NCBI GenBank assembly: GCA_040766655.1
Contig: JAXGQB010000002.1
Location: 1-64,000, forward strand
Origin: JALOOB01 sp040766655
Lineage (GTDB): Bacteria > Chloroflexota > Anaerolineae > CG2-30-64-16
Length of the DNA: 64,000 nucleotides
Reading direction: 5' to 3'
Below are positions 28,171 through 36,460 of the stretch, piece by piece. The notes under the pieces are model-generated. The model saw nothing but the letters and a program-made list of their open reading frames with translations. It was not told the DNA's origin and ran no database searches. A program made the translations under genes and the position numbers. How positions within the stretch are numbered: position 1 is the first letter of the stretch; each line of letters begins with the position of its first letter.

Positions 28171-28398
28171 ATGGCGCGGACACGCCGGCAAGCCGTGGTC
28201 GTGCACGTGATCAAGCTGTGGTTGGTGCCCGGCCGCGACGATGACATCATCGCCTTTCTGGCGCAGGCCGCGCCGGGCGGCAAGGCGCATGCTGTGCTGC
28301 AGGCCATGCGCGGCGGCCTGACGGCCGCGCCGGCGCCGGCGGCCGAACGCGCCGAGGTGGCGGCCATCCTGGATGGCCTGGGGAGCCTGTGGGGCTGA
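28171..28398 (+). CDS. Small ParR-like DNA-binding partner of ParM
   Basis: 75 residues. A basic start (MARTRRQAVVVHVI) gives one beta strand, then PGRDDDIIAFLAQAAPGGKAHAVLQAMRGG. The pattern (acidic pair, helix, PxGxxxxxV, second helix) recalls small ribbon-helix-helix centromere binders such as ParR/StbB. GGAGGG ribosome site. Position just after parM, with palindromes between, supports the partition role. Family assignment from memory only, hence modest confidence. Confidence 0.45.
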   Translation: MARTRRQAVVVHVIKLWLVPGRDDDIIAFLAQAAPGGKAHAVLQAMRGGLTAAPAPAAERAEVAAILDGLGSLWG

Positions 28399-28426
28399 AT
28401 GCTCGCAGAGGAAAGGAGATGACCAT

Positions 28427-29803
28427 ATGACAGACAATGCACTTGTCCCGCCCAACGCCGTCGAAGCCGAGCGCGCCGTGCTGGGCAGCCTGCTCATCGA
28501 TCCGGGCGCGGCGGACGACATCGCGGCGGTGCTCAAGCCCGGCGACTTCTACCGAGGAGTCCACGGCATGATCTACGCCGCCGCGCTAGGTTTGCGGGCG
28601 CGGCATGAGCCGGTGGATTACCGGACGCTGGTTGACGAGCTCGAGCGCCGCGGCCAACTGAAGGAAGTCGGCGGCGCGGCGTACCTGGCCGGCCTGATCA
28701 ACGCCACCCCGACCGCCGTGCATGCGTTGGCCTATGCCCGTGAAGTCAAGGAGATGGCGGTGCGGCGCCAGATCATCGGCTTTGCCGGTGACGCTGCGCG
28801 CCTGGCCTACACCTATGATCAGCCGCTGGCAGAGGTGTTGGCGCAGATCGAGGCTGATGCGTTCAAGTTACGGGACGGATGGCGCGGTGCGGACGCCTTG
28901 CGCGCGATCGCGGAGGTGGTTGCCGAGGTGCAGGCGCAGCTGGAGGCCATCAAGGCGGGCCAGGCGCCGCGCCTGCTCAGCACCGGCTTCAGCGACCTGG
29001 ACAAGGTGATCGGTGGCTGGCGCCGCGGCTCGCTGAACATCATCGGCGCGCGGACCGGCCAGGGCAAGTCCTCTCTGCTGCTGGGCTGCGCGGCGCATGC
29101 CGCCAGGCACGGGCACACCGTGCTCATCTTTACGTTGGAGATGCTCGCGGGGGAAATCGTGGCGCGCTTGGCGCTGGCGGGCGCGGACATCAACCTGCTC
29201 GACCTCAACACCGGCGAGGCGCTGGCGGCACAGTGGCCGGCGGTCACGGGTGCGCTGCGTGATGTGGCCGGCGAGCCGATCTGGCTGGATGACACGGGCG
29301 GCATCGCGCTGCCGGAGCTGCGGTCCAGAGCGCTGCGCCTGGCGTCCCGGACCGCGCTGGACCTCATCGTTGTGGACTACATCCAGCTCATGACGCTGGG
29401 CGCGCGGGCCGAGAAGCGCTACCAGGAGCTGGGGGCTGTTTCGAGGGGGCTTAAATCGTTGGCCAAAGAACTGGATGTCCCGATCCTGGCCGCGGCGCAG
29501 CTCTCCCGGGCCGTTGAGCACCGCAGCGATCGTCGGCCGACCCTGGCCGATCTGCGCGAGTCGGGTGACCTGGAGCAGGACGCCGACACGGTGCTGCTGG
29601 TCAGCCGCAAGGAGCTGGATCTGGAGTTCCAACCGGCGGACCTGATCGTCGCCAAGAATCGCCACGGGGGAACCGGTGCAGTGCAGCTGCTCTGGGAACG
29701 TGCGCGCACCCGTTTCGTCGAGCTGGGCCGGCCTGAGGATGCAGCCAAGGTTGGGGCTCAGGTCAAGGTCAAGGCTGAGGCGCAACCTCGGCTTCAACCT
29801 TAA
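28427..29803 (+). CDS. dnaB: Replicative DNA helicase DnaB
   Basis: 458 residues from the ATG at 28427 (AAAGGAGA ribosome site). DnaB_N domain (about 8-110: PPNAVEAERAVLGSLLID), linker, and RecA-like motor with Walker A GARTGQGKSS (about residue 207), LIFTLEM, Walker B DLIVVDYIQLM, and DLEQDADTVLLV. Normal length and intact. Placed between partition and initiator genes, so it is probably the element's own replicative helicase loaded at its origin. Confidence 0.92.
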   Translation: MTDNALVPPNAVEAERAVLGSLLIDPGAADDIAAVLKPGDFYRGVHGMIYAAALGLRARHEPVDYRTLVDELERRGQLKEVGGAAYLAGLINATPTAVHALAYAREVKEMAVRRQIIGFAGDAARLAYTYDQPLAEVLAQIEADAFKLRDGWRGADALRAIAEVVAEVQAQLEAIKAGQAPRLLSTGFSDLDKVIGGWRRGSLNIIGARTGQGKSSLLLGCAAHAARHGHTVLIFTLEMLAGEIVARLALAGADINLLDLNTGEALAAQWPAVTGALRDVAGEPIWLDDTGGIALPELRSRALRLASRTALDLIVVDYIQLMTLGARAEKRYQELGAVSRGLKSLAKELDVPILAAAQLSRAVEHRSDRRPTLADLRESGDLEQDADTVLLVSRKELDLEFQPADLIVAKNRHGGTGAVQLLWERARTRFVELGRPEDAAKVGAQVKVKAEAQPRLQP

Positions 29804-29818
29804 CCTCCAGGAGGCGCC

Positions 29819-31360
29819 GTGTTCCCTGGCTTCTACCGCCCGCGTAGTAACTTCTATCGCCTGCCGAACAACTGGTTCGCGCTGTGGGCGGCGGCGCGCG
29901 CTGCGCGCGGCGGAGGCCGGATCCTGGCGCTGCTCAAGGTGGTGGAGTACGTGATCCGCTGGAGCTGGGGCCACCTCAATTTCGACCGGCCCGTGCGTCT
30001 CTCCTGGCACCACTTTCAGTACGGCCTGCTGATCGGCAAGGTGCGCCAGGACCGCGGCACGGGGCTGTCGAGCCGCATCCTGGGCGAAGCGTTGGACGCG
30101 GCAGTAGCGTCGGGCTTCCTGGAACGGCACGGCGACGCGAAGCATCCGACCTACCTACCGCACCTGCGGCCGGCCGCCGCGGATGCCGCGAGCTTCCAGC
30201 AGGAGGATGCAGACGTGGCCACGGCCGGCTTTGCGGCGCCCCAGGCGAACTTCTTCATGGTGCCGGCGATCTGGACCGACCTGACCAGCGGCGTCTCCTC
30301 CGAGGCCCTGATCCTGGCCGTGGAGTACTGTTTCAGGCATACCTTCGGTTGGGATGGCGGTTGGGAGCGGCCCTGCTGGCTGACAGTGGAGGAGTTCGCC
30401 GCGGGCCGGCGCTATCGCTCGGCGGCTCGGCAGGGGGAGCGTTACGACGAGGGCATCGGCTACGCCGAGCGGACGCTGCGCGACGCCCTGGCCGAAGGGG
30501 TCAAGCGCGGTTGGCTGGTCTGGCAAGAAACCGAGAGCGGTGCGCGCGTCTATGCTTTGCACCTGAAAGGCATGCAGGTGGCCGCGGACGGCCGGTGCCT
30601 GGGCCTGGCGGGCGAGGCGGTGGACGAACGTGCCCCTGTGGAGACGCCGGCCGCGCAACCGGCTCCGCGGCCGGCAGCCGCCCCGTCCCCCCAGGCGGCC
30701 CAGGGGGCGGACGCGTCGCGTCTGGCCCAACTGGAAGCTCAGGTGCGCGCCCTGACGCAGGAAGTGCAGGCGCTCACAGCTGCGCTGGCCGGCGCGGCGG
30801 CCCCCAGTACAGTGACGGCGGCGGAAAGTAAAGCAGCGGCGGCGGAAAGTAAAGCAGTCACGGCGGGAAGTACAGCAGTTGGCGGCGGAAAGTACAGCAC
30901 ATCTTATACAGACACCGCAGACACCTCTCAGACACCAGCACCAGACACGCGCGCGGCGCAGCCCGCGGTTGGTGGTGGTGAGGTGGAGGCGCTCCCGGCC
31001 GACCTCCGCCAGCTCGTGGTAGGTCTGGACTTCCGCGGCCGGCGGTCGTGGGCGGAGCTCGCGACCGCCTATCAGGCCGATCCGGCGCGCGTGGACGGGT
31101 GGATCCGCTACCTGGACGCGCATCGCCGCGCGTTTCAGCAGCCCGCGGGGTATCTGCTGCAAAGCGTTGTCCGGGACGGCGCGCCGCTGCCCGCCGGTGC
31201 AGCGCCCGCTCCGCACGGCAACGGCTCGCAGCCCAGCGGACCCTGTGCAGCCTGTGGCGGCCGCGGCGTGGCCACGCTCAACCTACCGCCCGGCGACCCG
31301 GACTATGGCCGGACCATCCCGTGTCCCTACTGCAGCGGACAGAGTCAAACGCACGGTTAA
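29819..31360 (+). CDS. Putative replication initiator with internal iterons
   Basis: 513 residues, GTG start with AGGAGG at good spacing. Two winged-helix-like units (about 1-115 and 140-250; FYRLPNNWFALW, NFFMVPAIWTDL), each followed by a helix-wing pattern, as in phage and plasmid initiator/DnaD-type proteins. Then a linker, a coiled coil (LAQLEAQVRALTQEVQAL), a repeat-encoded segment (30815-30899), another helical region, and a C-terminal CxxC...CxxC zinc ribbon (CAACGGRG, CPYC). Follows dnaB by 15 bp. Initiators that carry their origin inside the gene are known from lambdoid phages. Confidence 0.6.
   Translation: MFPGFYRPRSNFYRLPNNWFALWAAARAARGGGRILALLKVVEYVIRWSWGHLNFDRPVRLSWHHFQYGLLIGKVRQDRGTGLSSRILGEALDAAVASGFLERHGDAKHPTYLPHLRPAAADAASFQQEDADVATAGFAAPQANFFMVPAIWTDLTSGVSSEALILAVEYCFRHTFGWDGGWERPCWLTVEEFAAGRRYRSAARQGERYDEGIGYAERTLRDALAEGVKRGWLVWQETESGARVYALHLKGMQVAADGRCLGLAGEAVDERAPVETPAAQPAPRPAAAPSPQAAQGADASRLAQLEAQVRALTQEVQALTAALAGAAAPSTVTAAESKAAAAESKAVTAGSTAVGGGKYSTSYTDTADTSQTPAPDTRAAQPAVGGGEVEALPADLRQLVVGLDFRGRRSWAELATAYQADPARVDGWIRYLDAHRRAFQQPAGYLLQSVVRDGAPLPAGAAPAPHGNGSQPSGPCAACGGRGVATLNLPPGDPDYGRTIPCPYCSGQSQTHG
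30815..30899. repeat. Four 21-22 bp iteron-like direct repeats (candidate origin)
   Basis: Core GGCGGAAAGTAAAGCA in copies 1 and 2, GGCGGGAAGTACAGCA in copy 3 and GGCGGAAAGTACAGCA in copy 4. The AAAGT/GAAGT core starts at 30825, 30846, 30867 and 30889, i.e. periods of 21, 21 and 22 bp, two helical turns each. The last period breaks the codon frame, which suggests that DNA spacing matters, not the protein repeat. An AC-rich run of GACACC repeats follows (30909-30950). Confidence 0.6.
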
Positions 31361-31390
31361 CCCGTGCAGCAACATTGAGGTGGAGAAAGT

Positions 31391-31813
31391 ATGACGGAGT
31401 TTCTATATGGCGACCTGACCGGCGAGATCATCCAGGCGTTCTACGACGTCTTCTATCGCCTGCGCGGCCGGAGCGGTTACAGTGAGGATCAACTGGTGGC
31501 AGCGCTGGCGCTGGAACTGCGGCGCCGCGGCCTGGAGGTGCGCCAGGAGGTCGGCGTGACCCGACGCTACCGGGCGACAGACATCGGTCAGGGCTTCGCG
31601 GACCTGGTCGTGGACGAATTGGTTGCCGTGGAGGTCAAGAAGGTCAAGCGGCTGACCGCCCAGCACCGGGTGCAGCTCAAGAGCTACCTGATCGACGGCG
31701 GCTGGGCCGTGGGCCTGCTGCTCAACTTCGGCGGCGCCAAACCCGAGACGCACCGCCTGTACGAGGCGAGCAACGATCCGACCGTGGCCGGTGAGGTTGA
31801 CGCGGCGGCATGA
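31391..31813 (+). CDS. GxxExxY-family protein (PD-(D/E)XK-like)
   Basis: 140 residues, AGGTGGAG ribosome site. Signature: LTGEIIQAFYDVFYRL (a variant of GxxExxY), then ADLVVDELVAVEVKKV, with an Asp and a Glu-x-Lys in the arrangement of PD-(D/E)XK nucleases, then QLKSYL and GLLLNFG. The family is widespread and of unknown function, sometimes near phage or DNA-processing genes. In the element's core operon it may be a nuclease-like accessory. Confidence 0.75.
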   Translation: MTEFLYGDLTGEIIQAFYDVFYRLRGRSGYSEDQLVAALALELRRRGLEVRQEVGVTRRYRATDIGQGFADLVVDELVAVEVKKVKRLTAQHRVQLKSYLIDGGWAVGLLLNFGGAKPETHRLYEASNDPTVAGEVDAAA

Positions 31814-31817
31814 GCCG

Positions 31818-31900
31818 CCCACAAATGGCCGGTCCGCACCTACAAATCGCCCCTCAGGGCCGCTGCCCTCGTCTTTATGGGTTTGTTTTGTGGGTGTGTG
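31818..31900. repeat. Long imperfect inverted repeat, left copy
   Basis: Starts just after the previous stop codon. Its sequence aligns with the reverse complement of 32521-32602 over about 82 bp at roughly three quarters identity, including CACCTACAAA, GCGCCCCTCA-like and TTATGGGTTTG / TTTTGTGGGTG blocks. Within it CCYACAAAT motifs occur in both orientations. It ends 27 bp before the coiled-coil gene. Confidence 0.55.
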
Positions 31901-31927
31901 CGCCGGCGCTGACCGAGGAGGTGGCGC

Positions 31928-32482
31928 ATGCCGTTCTGGGGTCCCCGGCCGCCTGACCCGCAGCAGTCGGTCGACGCGCAGTGGGCGCTGGTGGGGGAGA
32001 TCGAGGGGCTGGCCCTCAGCAGCTACCTGCCGGCCGACATCATGGCGCGGCACGCGCTGCAGGATCTGCTGCACGCCGTCCGCGCCGAGGCAGCCACGCC
32101 GCAGCAGTGGGCGGCGCAGCTGACCCGCAGCCTGCTGGACCTGCTGGCCGAGCTGCGTGTGAGCCACCAGAGCAGCGCGGGCCTGCGCATCCAGCTCGAT
32201 TGGCTTGAAGGCATGCGTCAGGCCCTGCAGGCCCAGGTGGATGCCCACAACGCCGACCCGCTGGCCGACCGGGTGCAGGCGCTCACGGTGGACCGTAAGC
32301 AGGCTGAAGCGGCTGCGGCGCGACTGGACAGTAGGGTGCGCGAGCTGGAGACGGCGCTGGCGGGCCAGGCCAAAACCTATGAGGCTGAGATCGGCCGCCT
32401 GCAGGAGCAGATCGCCGGCCTGAACCGCATCGTCGGCAGCCAGCAGCGCAAGCTCAACGACCTGCTGGCGCCGCCAGATTGA
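31928..32482 (+). CDS. Hypothetical coiled-coil protein bracketed by inverted repeats
   Basis: 184 residues with AGGAGGTG ribosome site. A short N-terminal unit (about 1-70), then nearly continuous heptads (about 85-180: LDWLEGMRQALQAQVDAH, VRELETALAGQ, IGRLQEQIAGLNRIV). No catalytic motif. Long inverted repeats lie on both sides. It could be a structural or DNA-bridging accessory of replication or transfer; function unknown. Confidence 0.6.
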   Translation: MPFWGPRPPDPQQSVDAQWALVGEIEGLALSSYLPADIMARHALQDLLHAVRAEAATPQQWAAQLTRSLLDLLAELRVSHQSSAGLRIQLDWLEGMRQALQAQVDAHNADPLADRVQALTVDRKQAEAAAARLDSRVRELETALAGQAKTYEAEIGRLQEQIAGLNRIVGSQQRKLNDLLAPPD

Positions 32483-32520
32483 GTGCTGTCGGGTCGTTGC
32501 ACTACCAGGCCGAAATTGCG

Positions 32521-32602
32521 ACCGCACCCACAAATCAAGCCCATAATTAAGAGGGTGTGGCCCTTGAGGGGCGCTTTGTAGGTGTGGCGTCTGATTTATG
32601 GG
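32521..32602. repeat. Long imperfect inverted repeat, right copy
   Basis: Mirror partner of 31818-31900. Contains ACCCACAAATC, CCCATAATTAAG, GGCCCTTGAGGGGCGC, TTTGTAGGTGTGG and TGATTTATGGG; its own two ends are also mutually inverted. Lies between the coiled-coil gene and the replication-relaxation-like gene, 12 bp before the latter's start. Confidence 0.55.
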
Positions 32603-32613
32603 GGAGAGAGAAG

Positions 32614-34137
32614 ATGGGCATGGATGCGGACCAGGTTGCCCTGCTGCGGCAGGCGCTGGACCAGAACGACGCGGCGGGCCGCTGGCGGCGCGTGCTGGAG
32701 ACGCTGCTGCCGACCGGCGTCGCCGATATGACCCAGATCGAGTTGGCCACGCGCCTGAGCCGGGACCAACTCAAGGGGTTGTTCATCAAGTTCGGCAAGG
32801 TGACGGGCGGCGGCCCGCCTCTGCTCTACCGCGTGGAGGTCAAGGTGCCGCGGCCGGGACAGCGCGGCCGCGTGCCGACGATCTACCGGCTGGGCGAGGC
32901 CGGCGCGGCAGTCATGCACGCGGCGGGCTACCCGGACGTCCGGCCCTGCGGCCTGACCTCAGCCGTCTCAATCAGCCATGCCCTGGCCATGCTGGACGTC
33001 CACCTGGCCGCGCGGCAGGCGGGCCTGGCGGTGGTCACGGACCGGGAGCTGGCCAACGGCCGCGGGCAGATGCTGCGGCCGGACAACGTGATCACCCTGG
33101 CCGACGGCAGCCAGGTGCTGTTCGAGACGGAGCAGGCCGCGCGCGCCGCGCAGCTGGAGCGCATCGTCGAAAGCATCCGCAACAAGGCCGGGTTCTTCCG
33201 CGCGGCCGCGCCGGAGCGGCGCATCTCGCCGGCGGTCAGGGTGCTGTTCGCCCTGCCGCGCGGCCGCGACCTGGAGCGCACCTGGCAGGTGTGGGAGCGG
33301 GCTGTCGCGGCCGTGGCCGACGCCCGGGACGGTGCGCTGCCTTTCAGGTTGTTGGCCCAGCCGCTGGACGAGTTCCTGGCGCGGCCGGACTGGGGCGAGC
33401 CGCCGGACGCGGGCCGCTGGCGCAACCTGCTCAACCCGGCGCTGCTGGCCGGCTTTGCGCCCGCCCCGGTGGTGCTGGACCCGGAGCCGGGGACCGGCGG
33501 CGGGGTCCTGGTGCCGGCTGGCAAACCGGCGCTGCTGCCCGCGCCTCTGGCGCGCTACTCGGCTGCCGAGTCGCGTCTGGTGCTGGCCGCCATGTGGCAG
33601 GTCTTCCGGGAGTCGGCCAGCGCGGAGCTGGCGGCGGGACCGCGCCCCGATCCGGCGTTCTTCGAGCTAATGACCATGATCTACCTGGCCGGCCACCAGC
33701 CGCTGGCGCCGGTGCTGGTCCGGGCCGGCCTGCCGCGCGCCTCCTGGTGGTTCCTGTACGAGTACCTGCGCATCCACTTGCCCTTGCGTGACGCGCTCGA
33801 TGTCGAGCTCACGCGGGGTGGCGGCATGACCTGGAACGCCAGCACCATCAAGCATCGCATGCAGAAGGTCGTGGATACATTCCTGGCCTACCACGGCTTC
33901 CGCTCGGACGGCCCGTTGTTCGCCTGTGCGGACGGCGCCGAGTGGAACAGCCAGACCACGCGCCAGTTCTTCGTGCGGGTGGCGATCCGGGCGCCGGAAC
34001 TGCTGCTGGGCGACGGTGATGGCCTCATGCCGACGCCACAGGAGGTGCAGCTGGCGGAGCAGGCGTTGGCGTGGGTGCTCTGGACACTGTTCGCCAATGG
34101 CGAGCAGATCGGCCTGAAGCGGCCGCCGTATTGGTGA
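32614..34137 (+). CDS. Replication-relaxation-like protein
   Basis: 507 residues from the ATG at 32614 (GGGGAGAGAG ahead). N-terminal winged helix (about 30-110: MTQIELATRLSRDQLKGLF, then IYRLGEAGAAVM) and a domain with HALAMLDVHLAARQAG, RPDNVITLADG and LFETEQAARAAQLERIV. This matches the general plan of Replic_Relax proteins found in conjugative and integrative elements of Gram-positive-type bacteria. The C-terminal 250 residues are mostly helical and unassigned. Family call is by pattern only. It may act in origin or transfer-origin processing; no classic relaxase is visible. Confidence 0.45.
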   Translation: MGMDADQVALLRQALDQNDAAGRWRRVLETLLPTGVADMTQIELATRLSRDQLKGLFIKFGKVTGGGPPLLYRVEVKVPRPGQRGRVPTIYRLGEAGAAVMHAAGYPDVRPCGLTSAVSISHALAMLDVHLAARQAGLAVVTDRELANGRGQMLRPDNVITLADGSQVLFETEQAARAAQLERIVESIRNKAGFFRAAAPERRISPAVRVLFALPRGRDLERTWQVWERAVAAVADARDGALPFRLLAQPLDEFLARPDWGEPPDAGRWRNLLNPALLAGFAPAPVVLDPEPGTGGGVLVPAGKPALLPAPLARYSAAESRLVLAAMWQVFRESASAELAAGPRPDPAFFELMTMIYLAGHQPLAPVLVRAGLPRASWWFLYEYLRIHLPLRDALDVELTRGGGMTWNASTIKHRMQKVVDTFLAYHGFRSDGPLFACADGAEWNSQTTRQFFVRVAIRAPELLLGDGDGLMPTPQEVQLAEQALAWVLWTLFANGEQIGLKRPPYW

Positions 34138-34165
34138 GGGGGGGTGAAGGGTCAGGAGGCAGGCC

Positions 34166-34810
34166 ATGCGTAAATTGCTAATAGTTGTGTTGCTGGTTGT
34201 GGCAGGCCTCGGCGCCTACCTGGCGCTGCGGCCGACTGAGGCGGAGCAATACGAGCGGTTGCGCCATGCCCAGGCCATGAACGCGGTCGCCGAAGCGCGC
34301 GCCGAGACTTTGGCGCCGTTCGAGGTGGCGGCCGTGGGCGGCGGGGCCGTGATCCTCGTGCTGCTCCTGGCGGGCACGGGGTTCTATGCGGTGGCCAACC
34401 TGCGCAAGCGCTCGCTGCTGGTCTACCCCAACCGTCACGGTCTCTTCCCGTTGGTGCGTGTACACATCGGCGGCCAGGTGATCGTCCACGATCCCAACCG
34501 CCAGCCGGCGCCGGCCACCGTGTACGCGGCCGATGGCCGCGGCGGGGTGGCGGTGACCCCGGTCGTCCTGCCGGAGCTGCTGGACGCGACCCGGGCGGCT
34601 GTGGCGCAGGCCGCTACCGTCCAGGCCATCCGGGCCGGCGTCTCCAGCGGCGCAGGGCTGCTACCTGAGCACGTGCAGCGCGCGGCGCAAAGTCTGTTCC
34701 CGGCACCGGATGTTGCGCCCCGGGCGCGCATTATCGGCGACGGCGCGGCCGTGCCGCAGCTTGACCGATTGCTGGCCAGCGGTGAAGAAGAGACGCCGGA
34801 AGATGCTTGA
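34166..34810 (+). CDS. Hypothetical membrane protein of the transfer module
   Basis: 214 residues, AGGAGG ribosome site. An N-terminal hydrophobic helix (LLIVVLLVVAGLGAYLAL) and a second helix (about 55-75: VILVLLLAGTGFYAV) enclose a short helical loop. A cytosolic domain with YPNRHGLFPLVRVHIGG and a helical tail follow. No family recognised. It directly precedes the FtsK-like translocase and could anchor it to the membrane, since that protein has no transmembrane segment of its own. Confidence 0.55.
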   Translation: MRKLLIVVLLVVAGLGAYLALRPTEAEQYERLRHAQAMNAVAEARAETLAPFEVAAVGGGAVILVLLLAGTGFYAVANLRKRSLLVYPNRHGLFPLVRVHIGGQVIVHDPNRQPAPATVYAADGRGGVAVTPVVLPELLDATRAAVAQAATVQAIRAGVSSGAGLLPEHVQRAAQSLFPAPDVAPRARIIGDGAAVPQLDRLLASGEEETPEDA

Positions 34811-34821
34811 GGCTGCAGGTT

Positions 34822-34845
34822 CATCTTGTGATCGATCACAAGATG
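34822..34845. promoter_or_regulatory. Perfect 24-bp palindrome upstream of the FtsK-like gene
   Basis: Arms CATCTTGTGATC and GATCACAAGATG join without spacer. It lies 57 bp before the start codon. It holds TGTGA-N4-TCACA; the spacer is two bases shorter than in CRP sites, so I do not call it CRP. A dedicated transfer-control operator or transfer-complex binding site are the candidates. Confidence 0.6.
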
Positions 34846-34901
34846 CCCAAGCTGGCCGTAAGGTTTTGTCATAGCCAGCTCAGAATCCGGAGGTGATTGT
34901 C

Positions 34902-36329
34902 ATGCAGACGCTGAACAACCAGACCGATCGGGTGACGCTCACGACCGAGGTCGCCGGCATCTTCCGGCAGACCCTGACCCGCCTGGGTTTCTGCCAGCGC
35001 ACGGCGGACGGCGATCTGTGGCAGGTCGCCTTCCGGGACGTCGGCTACTACCCGCCGGGCGATGCGGCCGTCCTGGTGGTGGACGTGCACCGCCTGCCGC
35101 ACAAGGTGACCACGCTGGCTCTGGCCGATAAGGTAGTCATCCACGAGCTGTCTACGGCGGTCGGCGGGTACCCGGTGCAGGCGGTCAACACCACGGGCTT
35201 GCTCTACCTGGTGCGCTACACCCCGCCGGCGCAGATCACGGCGCGCCTGCCCAAGCGCGCCGACCTGGACCTGGCGAGCCGGCCGGCTGTGCCCTATGCC
35301 GTGCCGCTGGGCATCGACCAGGGTGGCCGGCCGCGCTGGGAATCGCTGCTGCGGCTGCTAAACGTCCTGGTTGGCGGCGCGCCGGGCGGGGGCAAGAGCG
35401 GCTTGCTCAACGCTTGGCTGGCGGCGTTGACCCAGGCCCATCCGCCGGATGAGCTGCGCCTCAGCTTGATCGACCCGAAGGGCGTAGAGCTTCATGGCTG
35501 GCGCCACCTGCCGCATGTGCTCGGATCGCTCGCCGAGACGCCGGAGGAGGCCCGCCGCGTGCTGGAGCTGCTGCGCGACGAGATCGACCGGCGCAAGCGG
35601 CTCTTCCAGGCTGTCGGGGCGCGTAGCCTGGCGGGATACAACCATCTGGTGCCCCAGGCGCCGCTGCCGCTGCACCTGGTCGTCATCGACGAGCTCACCG
35701 ACTTGACCATCCAGGCCGGCGGGCCGAAGTCGGACCTGTTCCTGAAGCTGATCTCAGCTGCGAGCATCGGCCGCGCCCTGGGCATCCAGTTCTTGTTGGC
35801 TACCCAATCCCCGCGCGCGGAGATCGTCAACGGCAACCTCAAGGCGGTGATGAACACGCGCATCGCTTTCCGTACGGCCAGCCGGGAGGACAGCCGCGTG
35901 ATCATGGATCGCCCTGATGCGGCCGACCTGTCGGCGGACCGACCAGGCCGCATGGTGGTGGCGCTGGACGGCAAGGTGCGCGTCTACCAGGGCTACTACT
36001 TGTCCGATGAGGCCCTGCATACCTTTCAGGGTGTAGCACAGCAGCCGTCCAGCCTGTTCACGCCGGATGAACAGCGGGTGCTGCGGATCGCCCTCGACGA
36101 GCTGGGCGGCGCGTTCGCGATTGGCGAGATCTACGCCCGCACCGGGCCGGCGAGTGCCGGCGGCGTGTCGAAGCGCTGGCTGGAGCATATCGCGGCGGCC
36201 TGGGAGGCCCGGGGCTGGCTGGTTCGCGACGGCGATCCGACCCACCCGCGGCGGGTTGATATGGACGTTGTCGGGTCGTTGTTGCGCGCCGTTGTGACCG
36301 AACCGGGCACGGAACGCATCAGCACCTGA
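34902..36329 (+). CDS. FtsK/SpoIIIE-like DNA translocase
   Basis: 475 residues from the ATG at 34902 (GGAGGTGAT ribosome site). A small N-terminal domain (1-125) precedes the motor: Walker A VGGAPGGGKSGLLNAWLAAL (about 150-168), LSLIDPKGVEL, Walker B HLVVIDEL (about 262), and ATQSPRAEIVNGNLKAVMN with TRIAFRT, as in FtsK. The C-terminal winged helix (about 385-470) may recognise DNA. No transmembrane helices. The size and plan match the TraB/TraSA-type translocases that transfer AICEs as double-stranded DNA; that role here is inference. Confidence 0.85.
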   Translation: MQTLNNQTDRVTLTTEVAGIFRQTLTRLGFCQRTADGDLWQVAFRDVGYYPPGDAAVLVVDVHRLPHKVTTLALADKVVIHELSTAVGGYPVQAVNTTGLLYLVRYTPPAQITARLPKRADLDLASRPAVPYAVPLGIDQGGRPRWESLLRLLNVLVGGAPGGGKSGLLNAWLAALTQAHPPDELRLSLIDPKGVELHGWRHLPHVLGSLAETPEEARRVLELLRDEIDRRKRLFQAVGARSLAGYNHLVPQAPLPLHLVVIDELTDLTIQAGGPKSDLFLKLISAASIGRALGIQFLLATQSPRAEIVNGNLKAVMNTRIAFRTASREDSRVIMDRPDAADLSADRPGRMVVALDGKVRVYQGYYLSDEALHTFQGVAQQPSSLFTPDEQRVLRIALDELGGAFAIGEIYARTGPASAGGVSKRWLEHIAAAWEARGWLVRDGDPTHPRRVDMDVVGSLLRAVVTEPGTERIST

Positions 36330-36460
36330 AAGGCGGCTCGGCAACGCCTGTCAACGGTGACAACTGTCTGAACGTGACACCGGGCCGGCGGCCAGGGGCC
36401 TGCCCCGAGCCGCTTACCCGGCACAACTGAACCATTTGATCTATTGGAAGGAGAGAACTG

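Noticed and set aside
34822..34845. CRP-type site (TGTGA...TCACA)
   Set aside because: The spacer is 4 rather than 6 bases and the palindrome extends well beyond a CRP site.
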